The notes below the pieces were generated by a model. That model saw only the letters and a program-made list of their open reading frames with translations. It made no database searches and was not told the origin of the DNA. A stretch of 24,687 nucleotides of DNA from Chloroflexota bacterium (GTDB lineage: Bacteria; Chloroflexota; Dormibacteria; CF-121), in the NCBI GenBank assembly GCA_005881235.1, contig VBEQ01000155.1, positions 1 to 24,687 of the forward strand, read 5' to 3'. A program made the translations under genes and the position numbers. Shown here one piece after another: positions 12,657-19,718 of this stretch. Position 1 is the first letter of the stretch. Each line of letters begins with the position of its first letter.

Positions 12657-13748
12657 ATGGCTGTCACGCAACTCTCAAACGAGACCGTCCTCGAAGCGCT
12701 GTCCACCGTGCAGGATCCCGAGCTTCACCGCCCCATGATGGAGCTCAAGATGATCCAGGACGTGGCCGTCGTCGATGCCGCGACCATCGGCATGCGGGTG
12801 GTGCTGACGACGCCCGCGTGCCCGCTCAAGAACAAGATCCATGACGACATCGACGCGGCGCTGGCGACTCTGCCGGGCTCGCCGAAAGCGCAGATCAAGT
12901 GGGACGCGCAGGTGTCGCGCACCGGCGGCGTGCCGCAGAAGCAGCAGGTGCCGGGGGTCAAAAATATTCTCTCCGTGGGTGCCGGGAAGGGCGGGGTCGG
13001 CAAGTCGACCTGCGCCGTGAACATCGCGCTGGCCCTCTCACAGCTCGGCGCGCGCGTCGGGGTGCTCGATGCGGACGTCTACGGCCCCAACGTGCCGATT
13101 TTGCTGGGCGCCGAACACGAGAAGCCCTATGCCGAGAACGAGAAGATCATCCCCATCCAGCGCTACGGCCTGAAAATTATCTCGATCGCATTCTTCATCG
13201 AGCCCGACAAGCCGGCCATCTGGCGCGGGCCGATGCTCTCCGGTGCCGTCAGGCAGTTTCTCTTTGACGTCAACTGGGGGGAGCTCGACTATCTGGTCGT
13301 CGACCTGCCGCCCGGGACGGGCGACGTGCAGCTGACCATGTCGCAGAGCATCCCGATGACCGGCGCAGTCGTGGTTTCCACGCCTCAGGACGTCTCGACG
13401 GCCGACGTCGGCCGCGCGATCCAGATGTTCAACACCCTGAAAGTGCCGAATCTCGGACTGGTCGAGAACATGAGCTACTTCGTTTGTCCCCATTGTGGCC
13501 AACGGGACGATATCTTCGGCCACGGCGGCGCGAAAACGCTCGCCGAAAGAATGAATATCCCGTTTTTGGGCGAGATCCCCCTCGATCGGCGCATCCGCGA
13601 GGGTGGTGGTCCGGGCGTGCCTCTGATGGTCCACGAGCCGGACTCGCCCCTGGCCGCCGTCTATCGTGACGTGGCATCGCACCTCGCGGCCCAGGTCAGC
13701 ATCCGCAACTTCAAGCAGGCAAGCGTCATTCCGTTACGCACCATCTAG
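12657..13748 (+). CDS. apbC: Mrp/NBP35-family ATPase (iron-sulfur cluster carrier)
   Basis: A 363-residue P-loop protein of the Mrp/ApbC type, which binds a [4Fe-4S] cluster and hands it to target proteins. Residues 1-90 are the MIP18/DUF59 domain ('LSTVQDPELHRPMMEL'). The ATPase follows, with deviant Walker A GKGGVGKS (110-117), 'LDADVYGPNVPILLG' (137-151) and 'DYLVVDLPPGTGD' (211-223). Cys277 and Cys280 (CPHC) are the cluster ligands shared between the two subunits. The full family length is present. It has its own promoter with a -10 box 7 nt before ATG, so the mRNA should be leaderless. The LOG-family gene follows 18 bp later from a separate -10 box. Confidence 0.95.
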   Translation: MAVTQLSNETVLEALSTVQDPELHRPMMELKMIQDVAVVDAATIGMRVVLTTPACPLKNKIHDDIDAALATLPGSPKAQIKWDAQVSRTGGVPQKQQVPGVKNILSVGAGKGGVGKSTCAVNIALALSQLGARVGVLDADVYGPNVPILLGAEHEKPYAENEKIIPIQRYGLKIISIAFFIEPDKPAIWRGPMLSGAVRQFLFDVNWGELDYLVVDLPPGTGDVQLTMSQSIPMTGAVVVSTPQDVSTADVGRAIQMFNTLKVPNLGLVENMSYFVCPHCGQRDDIFGHGGAKTLAERMNIPFLGEIPLDRRIREGGGPGVPLMVHEPDSPLAAVYRDVASHLAAQVSIRNFKQASVIPLRTI

Positions 13749-13751
13749 TTA

Positions 13752-13757
13752 TATAGT
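13752..13757 (+). promoter_or_regulatory. -10 box of the LOG-family gene
   Basis: TATAGT followed by 9 nt and the TTG start at 13767, three bases after the Mrp stop codon. It would also drive galK and the GH2 gene downstream. Confidence 0.5.
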
Positions 13758-13766
13758 TCGTAGTCG

Positions 13767-14255
13767 TTGAGCCTTCGACGGCGCCTGGTTGCGGTCTGTG
13801 GTGAATCAGACCCCCAGACGTCACTCGCCGATCTGGCCTTCGAGTTGGGCCGCGGCATCGCCCAGCGAAATGCCGTCCTGGTCTGTGGCGGGCTCACCGG
13901 CGTCATGGAGCACGCGGCTCGCGGCGCCCGGGCCGCGGGCGGGTTGACGATCGGGCTCCTGCCAGGCGACGATCCCGACGATGCGAACGAACATATCGAC
14001 GTCGCGATCGCGACCGGGCTGGGCCATGCCCGCAACGCGGTCCTCGCCCGCACGGCCGACGGCATGGTCGCCCTCGGTGGCGGTCTGGGCACGCTGTCCG
14101 AGATCGCCCTCGCGCTGCGCAACCGGCGGCCGACGATCGGCATCAAGACCTGGCGCTTCGACCGGCAGGATCGCACCGAGCCGGAGTTGCCGATTGCCGA
14201 AAACGCCACCGAGGCGCTGGACTGGCTCTTCGCCCGGATGGGCCGCTCGTCATGA
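13767..14255 (+). CDS. LOG-family (TIGR00725-like) nucleotide-binding protein
   Basis: A 162-residue Rossmann-type protein of the LOG/DprA superfamily. The phosphate-binding segment 'CGGLTGVMEHAARGARAAGG' (40-59) and the 'GGGLGTLSEI' motif (104-113) are clear. LOG enzymes release cytokinin-type bases from nucleoside monophosphates, but the short TIGR00725 group to which this seems closest has no settled activity; it lacks the full PGGxGTxxE form. The start is TTG 13767, which fits 'RRRLVAVCGESD', the usual N-terminus, and lies 9 nt after TATAGT. It overlaps galK by 4 bp (ATGA), so the two are translationally coupled. A nucleotide-sugar or nucleotide-phosphate role is possible. Confidence 0.85.
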   Translation: MSLRRRLVAVCGESDPQTSLADLAFELGRGIAQRNAVLVCGGLTGVMEHAARGARAAGGLTIGLLPGDDPDDANEHIDVAIATGLGHARNAVLARTADGMVALGGGLGTLSEIALALRNRRPTIGIKTWRFDRQDRTEPELPIAENATEALDWLFARMGRSS

Positions 14256-15400
14256 GCGCGCCGCATCAGCTCGATGAACGCGCGCGATCCGGATTCCGGC
14301 AGGCGTTTGGTTATCCGCCGGGCGCCGTGGCGGTCGCGCCCGGACGCATCAATATCATCGGCGAGCACACCGACTATAACGAGGGCTTCGTCCTGCCGGC
14401 CGCCATCGACCGGCATATCGGCGTCGCGCTGCGGCTGCGGCGCGACGCTCGCATTGCCCTGCGTAGCGATCGGTACCAGGCGAGCGTCGAGTTCGATGCC
14501 TTGCCCACGCGCCGGCAGGGCAACTGGGCGGATTACGTCATTGGCGTTACCCGCGAGATCGATCAACGGTATGATCCCGGGCCGGGCTTCGATGCGTTCG
14601 TCGCATCCGACATTCCGGTTGGATCGGGACTGAGCTCATCCGGCGCCCTCGACGTTGCCAACGCTGTCGCCATGCTGGCCGCGCGCGGCATCGAGCTGCC
14701 CGCCGTGGAGACCGCGCGGCTCTGCCAGGCAGCCGAGAACGGCTTCGTCGGCGCGCACACCGGGATCATGGATCCTTTCACGGCATTGACGGCGCGAGGC
14801 GGTAATGCCATCCTGCTGGATTGCCGCTCGATGCGTGACGAGCATGTGCCGCTCCCCGATGGACGCTTCGCCTGGCTCCTCGCCGACAGCCGGGTGCGAC
14901 ATGAGCTGGCCCTAACGGCCTACAACGAACGGCGCCGCGAGTGTGAGGCGGCCGCCGCCGTGCTCGGCCTGCCGAGCCTGCGAGATGCCAGGGAGGCCGA
15001 CCTGCCAAGAATCGCCAACCCGGTGGAGCGGCGCCGCGCCCAGCACGTCATCACGGAAAATTCCCGGGTCCTGCAGGCGGCCGACGCGCTTCGCCGGCGC
15101 TCGCCGCGAGGCCTCGGTCCGCTTCTCTATGCATCTCATGAGAGCCTGCGGCTCGATTTCGCGGTAAGCTGCCGGGAGCTTGACTGCCTCGTGGAGCTCG
15201 CCGCCGGGATGCCCCAGGTGATCGGTGCGCGAATGATGGGCGGCGGTTTCGGCGGCTGCGTGCTGGTGCTGGTCGAGGCGGGCGGCATCGATGACGTCGA
15301 GCAGCACCTCGCCGAAGGGTACGCCGACGAATTCCACAAGTCGCCTGAGTTCTATCGCGTCCGTTCCGTGGACGGTGTGATGCCCGAGAGGACGACCTGA
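14252..15400 (+). CDS. galK: Galactokinase
   Basis: A 382-residue GHMP kinase that phosphorylates galactose at C1 with ATP, the first step of the Leloir pathway. The galactokinase signature 'GRINIIGEHTDYNEGFVLPA' is at 31-50. The ATP loop 'VGSGLSSSGAL' is at 123-133, the likely catalytic Asp174 lies in 'HTGIMDPF', and the third motif 'RMMGGGFGGCVL' is near the end. Length is normal. It overlaps the LOG-family gene upstream (ATGA) and the GH2 gene downstream (TGATG), making a coupled three-gene unit. No galT or galE is visible, so Leloir enzymes must lie elsewhere. The neighbouring glycosidases could supply its substrate. Confidence 0.93.
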   Translation: MSAPHQLDERARSGFRQAFGYPPGAVAVAPGRINIIGEHTDYNEGFVLPAAIDRHIGVALRLRRDARIALRSDRYQASVEFDALPTRRQGNWADYVIGVTREIDQRYDPGPGFDAFVASDIPVGSGLSSSGALDVANAVAMLAARGIELPAVETARLCQAAENGFVGAHTGIMDPFTALTARGGNAILLDCRSMRDEHVPLPDGRFAWLLADSRVRHELALTAYNERRRECEAAAAVLGLPSLRDAREADLPRIANPVERRRAQHVITENSRVLQAADALRRRSPRGLGPLLYASHESLRLDFAVSCRELDCLVELAAGMPQVIGARMMGGGFGGCVLVLVEAGGIDDVEQHLAEGYADEFHKSPEFYRVRSVDGVMPERTT

Positions 15401-17748
15401 TGCCGCTGAATGATTGTCTGTCGTTGTTTCCGGCCCAGGCATTGAATCGCCAGGAGCTGAACGCGGGGTGGCGGATGGCTATCGCCACATTGGGGGAAGG
15501 GGAAGACCGAGGCTTTTCCAGGACGGACTTCGATGATGACCCCTGGGCGCCGGTGCAGGTGCCACGCCTGCACGGCGCAACCAGCGGCAGCGAGGCGATC
15601 TGGTACCGGGTGCGCTTCCCGCGGCCCCGGCACCGGCAGCGGACGCTGCTCCGCTTCGAGGGCGCCTTCCTGGTCGCGAACGTCTGGCTGAACGGCCGAC
15701 TGCTGGGAAGCCACTACGGGTACTTCGCGCCGTTTAGCTTTGATATTTCTTCGTTCTTACTCGAAGAGAACGTCCTGGCCATTTGCATCGAGGCGCCGGT
15801 CGAAACCGACCTTGCGGCAAAGCGCCACCTGATGGGCTTGTTCAGCGACTCGGAAACGAAACCCTATCCGAGCCGCGAACAGGGCCGCCTGGGTGAACAG
15901 TACGTCTGGCATGTGCCGATGGGTTTGTGGCGGCCGGTGCTGCTCGAGCAGGTCGGCCACGTCGTCGCGGAATGGGTTCACTGCGAGCCCCGCGTCGAGC
16001 AGGGCGATCTCGCCCGGCTCGCGCTACGCATCCGGCTGCGCAACCTCGATGGCCGGATCATGACCGGGGAACTGGCGATACGGGTCGGCGGGCACAATTT
16101 CGAGATTCCCGCCCCCTTGGAGATGCGGCGCGCCTTTCGCCTCAATGGCCATGACGTCCAGGACGTGGTCGTCGAGCTCGCCTTGCCGGACCCCCAGCTC
16201 TGGTATCCGTGGGCGCAGGGCGAGCCGGCACGCTATCGCGCCGAGCTGGAAATCACCGCCGATGAGCGACGCAGCGCCAGCCTGCGGGAAACGTTCGGCA
16301 TCCGCGATGTCGGCCTGCAAACGCGGGCTGAAGGCTGGACCTTTGCCGTCAACGGCCGGCCGATGTTCATGCGCGGCGCGAATTACTGTTCAGAATTTTT
16401 TCTCGATGCGACCGGCGACGAGCTATTGAAATCGGACCTGGAGCTGGCGCAGCAGGCCAACATGGACATGTTCCGCGTCAACGCCCACGTCGAGCCACCG
16501 GCGCTCTACGAGGCCGCCGACCAGGCCGGCCTCCTGATCTGGCAGGACATGCCCATAACGGGGTCATATGTCCATCGGGCGGACGCCCGGTCGGTCGCGT
16601 TCTTTCGCGAGGCCGTCATGTCGCAAGCCGAAGAGCTCGTGCACATGCTGTTCAACAAGCCCTCCGTGATTTGCTACGCCGTCCACGCCGACCCGCCCTG
16701 GAGCCGGTCGCTGGCCTGGCTGGGTGAGCGGCACACGGAGCAACTCAACCGGGACGTCGACGAAGAGGCAGCCGGACTCATGCGTACGCTGGATCCATCG
16801 CGACCGGTTCTGGCCGGTGCCGGTGACCAGGACCTGCACTGCGGCCAGGGCTGGTCGCAGGGACACTGGCGAGACCTGGCCGGCTTGAGCCCGGCGTTTG
16901 TCTCTGAAGTCGGCGCCCAGGCGCTGCCGAACGCGAATTCGCCGGTGTGGCGGAATCTGAACCGTGGCTGGCCGGTAGCCGATGACGACGAGAGCTGGCG
17001 CTATGCCGGTTACCAGCCTGCCGAATGGGCGCGCAGCGGCATTGGCCCGCCGTCGACGCACCCCAGCCGCGACGCCTGCGTGCGCGCCAGCCAGGAGTAT
17101 CAGGCGCACCTATTGCGCTTCGCGATCGACCGTTTCCGGCGGCAGAAGTTCGCACATTGTGGCGGCGTGCTGGTTTCACAGTTCGTCGATAGCTTTCCGG
17201 CGATCTCGGCCGCGATCGTCGACCACGCGCGCCGGCCGAAACGGGCTTACCGGGCGGTGGCCGACGCCTTTGCGCCCTTGTTCTTGACGATCGATTTACC
17301 CGAAAACCAGGCAGCGGTCGACGGCCTGCTGCTGCGGCTGCCGCGCGGCCGGCTCCAGCACCTGCGCATCGTCTGCGTCAATGACGATCCCAGCCATCAT
17401 GGCCGGGCGCGCCTGCGCTGGCGCATCGAGCGCGAGCGCGCGTACGAAACGTCGGCGTGGCGCGAGATCCGTGGCTGGTTCGCGAAGCGCCGCTTTCGCG
17501 GCCATGATTGGATCACGATCCCGGACCAGCTGGACCCCGCGGCGGTCATCGCGGAGCCCGCCGTCCGCCTGCATGCGGACGGCGTCTATCGGGTCACCGC
17601 CGAGCTGGAAGTCGCGGGTCAGCCCATCGCCCAGATGGAGCACCGTTTCCTCGTCGGCGATCCGCCGCGAAGTCAACGGCTCAGCGCAGCTCGGTCGGAC
17701 CGGCTGGCTCAACAGGCTGCTGAGCCGCTGGTGGAAGCTCGACGCTAG
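15400..17748 (+). CDS. GH2-family (beta-mannosidase-like) protein with altered acid/base site
   Basis: A 782-residue protein with GH2 architecture. It has a jelly-roll sugar-binding domain (about 20-185, 'FLVANVWLNGRLLGSHYGYFAP' region), an immunoglobulin-like domain (about 186-300), a TIM barrel (about 305-610, 'NGRPMFMRGANY', 'QQANMDMFRVNAH', 'GLLIWQDMP') and C-terminal beta domains. The nucleophile candidate Glu503 is present in 'FVSEVGAQALP'. The usual acid/base motif after 'NKPSV', normally ending in Asn-Glu, reads 'ICYAVHADPPW', so Asp431 stands where the Glu should be. It may be inactive, slow or specialised. It has no signal peptide. The start shares TGATG with galK. Its last 68 bp overlap the convergent GH1 gene. 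Confidence 0.87.
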   Translation: MPLNDCLSLFPAQALNRQELNAGWRMAIATLGEGEDRGFSRTDFDDDPWAPVQVPRLHGATSGSEAIWYRVRFPRPRHRQRTLLRFEGAFLVANVWLNGRLLGSHYGYFAPFSFDISSFLLEENVLAICIEAPVETDLAAKRHLMGLFSDSETKPYPSREQGRLGEQYVWHVPMGLWRPVLLEQVGHVVAEWVHCEPRVEQGDLARLALRIRLRNLDGRIMTGELAIRVGGHNFEIPAPLEMRRAFRLNGHDVQDVVVELALPDPQLWYPWAQGEPARYRAELEITADERRSASLRETFGIRDVGLQTRAEGWTFAVNGRPMFMRGANYCSEFFLDATGDELLKSDLELAQQANMDMFRVNAHVEPPALYEAADQAGLLIWQDMPITGSYVHRADARSVAFFREAVMSQAEELVHMLFNKPSVICYAVHADPPWSRSLAWLGERHTEQLNRDVDEEAAGLMRTLDPSRPVLAGAGDQDLHCGQGWSQGHWRDLAGLSPAFVSEVGAQALPNANSPVWRNLNRGWPVADDDESWRYAGYQPAEWARSGIGPPSTHPSRDACVRASQEYQAHLLRFAIDRFRRQKFAHCGGVLVSQFVDSFPAISAAIVDHARRPKRAYRAVADAFAPLFLTIDLPENQAAVDGLLLRLPRGRLQHLRIVCVNDDPSHHGRARLRWRIERERAYETSAWREIRGWFAKRRFRGHDWITIPDQLDPAAVIAEPAVRLHADGVYRVTAELEVAGQPIAQMEHRFLVGDPPRSQRLSAARSDRLAQQAAEPLVEARR

Positions 17749-19012
17749 CCGGCAAGGCGTTCAACCGGCAGATCTGCGCGTAGAGCCGCGCACTCGGGCG
17801 CGGCCGGCGCTCCTGAGTCACCGGATCGCACGCGATCAGCCCGAATTTCGCGACATAGCCCTCGGCCCACTCGAAATTGTCGAAGCAGGTCCAGTGAAAA
17901 TAGCCGCGCACCGGTGAGCCGGCCTCGATGGCGCGCAGCATTGCGGCGACGTGTGACAACAAATATTCTCGGCGCATGTCGTCCTGGTGGTCCGCGATCC
18001 CATTTTCGGTCACGATGATTGGCAGCTTCTCGCGTTCCAGCCATCGCAGGGTCCGGTAGAGGCCCTGCGGGTAGAGTTCCCAATTGAGATCCGACCGCGG
18101 CGCATCAGCGGGGAGCATTCGCTCGCCGAAGAGTTCAGCGTGGTATCGATGATTGAATTTCACGAGCTCCCGCGTGTAGTAATTGAGGCCGATAAAATCC
18201 TGGCTCTGGCGCGGGCCACTGGCGCGACCGGCCAGGGTTAATGGGAAAACCAGCCGCCCCAGGCGCAGCGACTTCAGCATCGTCTCGTTAAAAACGCGAT
18301 TAAACGCTGCGGCGACGGCGCGGTCCTGAGGCATGAACCGCCGCGCCGGGTCAAAGACTCTCAGGTGATGCGCCAGGCCGACTTGGATGTCCTGATGCCG
18401 GGACTTGATGCGCTCGTACGCCAGCCAATGCGCTCGTAAGATATTCACCAGGACGCGGGCGGCGGCGCCCAGGTTGCGCGTACCAGGGGGCCACTCGCCG
18501 CGCACATAGCCCTGGTAGGCGATCACGGTGGGCTCGTTGATCGTGATCCACAACGTTGTCAGGTCGCCCAGCTCGTCGGTCACGCGCTCCGCATAGCGGG
18601 CGAAATACTCGGCCGTCTGGGGGGTATCCCAGCCACCGGACTTCGCGATCCAGGTTGGATTCGTAAAGTGATGCAACGTGACCATGGGCTCCATGCCGCG
18701 GTCACGCAGGGCCTGCAAAACGTCCCGGTAATGCGCCAGCGCTGCCTTCGAGAACTCGCCGGGGGCCGGCTCGATCCGAGACCATTCCACGGACAGCCGA
18801 TGCGCATTTTGATTTAACGATCGCAGGAGATCAAAGTCACTGGCGTATCGTCCGTATTGCTGGCAGGCCCGCTCCGACGTGTCGGCGTTTTTGATATGCC
18901 CGGGGACCTGCTCCCAGGCCCACCAGTCGTTGCCGCGGTTGCCGCCCTCGACCTGATGCGCCGCCGTGGCGGTGCCCCATAGAAAATTCTCCGGAAAGCG
19001 GCCCGCGATCAT
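17681..19012 (-). CDS. GH1-family beta-glycosidase
   Basis: A 443-residue cytosolic enzyme that cleaves beta-glucosides or beta-galactosides from the non-reducing end. The N-terminal signature 'FPENFLWGTATAAHQVEGG' (6-24) is present. The acid/base Glu160 lies in 'WITINEPTVIAY' and the nucleophile Glu336 in 'IIVTENGIAD'. 'GYFHWTCFDNFEWAEGY' (370-386) gives the aglycone and sugar-binding Trp and Glu. Length is normal for GH1. ATG 19012 is chosen because it starts at the family N-terminus and overlaps the upstream Yip1-like stop (ATGA); the frame extends further upstream but that part belongs to another gene's antisense. The last 68 bp overlap the GH2 gene end to end. It may feed galK. Confidence 0.94.
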   Translation of the reverse strand: MIAGRFPENFLWGTATAAHQVEGGNRGNDWWAWEQVPGHIKNADTSERACQQYGRYASDFDLLRSLNQNAHRLSVEWSRIEPAPGEFSKAALAHYRDVLQALRDRGMEPMVTLHHFTNPTWIAKSGGWDTPQTAEYFARYAERVTDELGDLTTLWITINEPTVIAYQGYVRGEWPPGTRNLGAAARVLVNILRAHWLAYERIKSRHQDIQVGLAHHLRVFDPARRFMPQDRAVAAAFNRVFNETMLKSLRLGRLVFPLTLAGRASGPRQSQDFIGLNYYTRELVKFNHRYHAELFGERMLPADAPRSDLNWELYPQGLYRTLRWLEREKLPIIVTENGIADHQDDMRREYLLSHVAAMLRAIEAGSPVRGYFHWTCFDNFEWAEGYVAKFGLIACDPVTQERRPRPSARLYAQICRLNALPASVELPPAAQQPVEPAGPTELR

Positions 19013-19674
19013 GTCTGCTGGGCGATGATCGCCAAAACGATGCCAAGAATAATCAGTGCGAGCGCCAGGACGATGACGGCGCCGATCGGCCCGATGACGG
19101 CAGCGACCGCGCGCTGGGTCGATATCGCGTAGTGATCTCGCGCCGCAATCACGAGCAGCGCGTTCTGCCACAGGAAGATCGCGACGGCCACGAAGCCGGC
19201 CAACTGGCCGAACGCTGCCTCGGCCTGGGTGGCTCCCTGGAGCTTGAGCAGGGCATCGACGAGCGCCACCGGGAGCGCGACCAGGCCGACGAGCGCGGCA
19301 TACCCCACGAGTTTCGCCATACCGGCAAAGTCGCCGCGACCGCCGAGGGTCCGGGCAATCACGTGGATCAATCCCGCCGCCGCGACCCAGAGAATAAGAC
19401 TGATCGCAATGCCGTAGACAGGCAGGAGGAATCGATGTCCGTAGACCCAACGCGCGTAGATGTCCGCCCCCTGCGCCGTCAGGGACGGCAGCGACCCGAG
19501 GCTCGGCGGCGGGCGAAAGGGCGCCAGCGCCGCCACTTCGGCGACGGCGGCGGGCAACGTGATTGATAACCCCAGGGCCGCCAGTCCAGCGGCGAGGCTG
19601 CGCCGTTGGTCGATCGTCCGAAGGGCAGTAAATGGGCGGCGGACCAGCCCGACCAGGTCCGCCAACAGGAACAT
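19009..19674 (-). CDS. Yip1-family integral membrane protein
   Basis: A 221-residue membrane protein with about five hydrophobic helices (near 25-50, 84-105, 120-142, 158-176 and 195-217). The segment 'GLIHVIARTLGGRGDFAGMAKLVGYAAL' (101-128) is typical of the bacterial Yip1 domain, whose role in bacteria is not known. ATG 19674 is placed 8 nt after a TACAAT box, so the transcript is probably leaderless. It overlaps the GH1 gene by ATGA, so both are made from one message; a functional link, for example sugar uptake or membrane placement, is possible but not shown. It is divergent from the flippase gene across 44 bp. Confidence 0.75.
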   Translation of the reverse strand: MFLLADLVGLVRRPFTALRTIDQRRSLAAGLAALGLSITLPAAVAEVAALAPFRPPPSLGSLPSLTAQGADIYARWVYGHRFLLPVYGIAISLILWVAAAGLIHVIARTLGGRGDFAGMAKLVGYAALVGLVALPVALVDALLKLQGATQAEAAFGQLAGFVAVAIFLWQNALLVIAARDHYAISTQRAVAAVIGPIGAVIVLALALIILGIVLAIIAQQT

Positions 19675-19682
19675 CGCCGGGC

Positions 19683-19688
19683 ATTGTA
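19683..19688 (-). promoter_or_regulatory. -10 box of the Yip1/GH1 operon (leaderless)
   Basis: TACAAT on the minus strand, followed by 8 nt and ATG 19674. It stands back to back with the flippase -10 box, 13 bp away. Confidence 0.55.
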
Positions 19689-19701
19689 GCCGGAAGGCCC
19701 T

Positions 19702-19707
19702 TATAAT
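19702..19707 (+). promoter_or_regulatory. -10 box of the flippase gene
   Basis: A consensus TATAAT, followed by 11 nt and ATG 19719, giving a leader of only a few nt. No -35 box at standard distance. Confidence 0.55.
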
Positions 19708-19718
19708 CCCGCGAGGCC

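Noticed and set aside
13745..14566. 273-residue minus-strand frame opposite LOG/galK
   Set aside because: Both plus-strand genes have intact family motifs and coupled starts; the antisense frame shows none.
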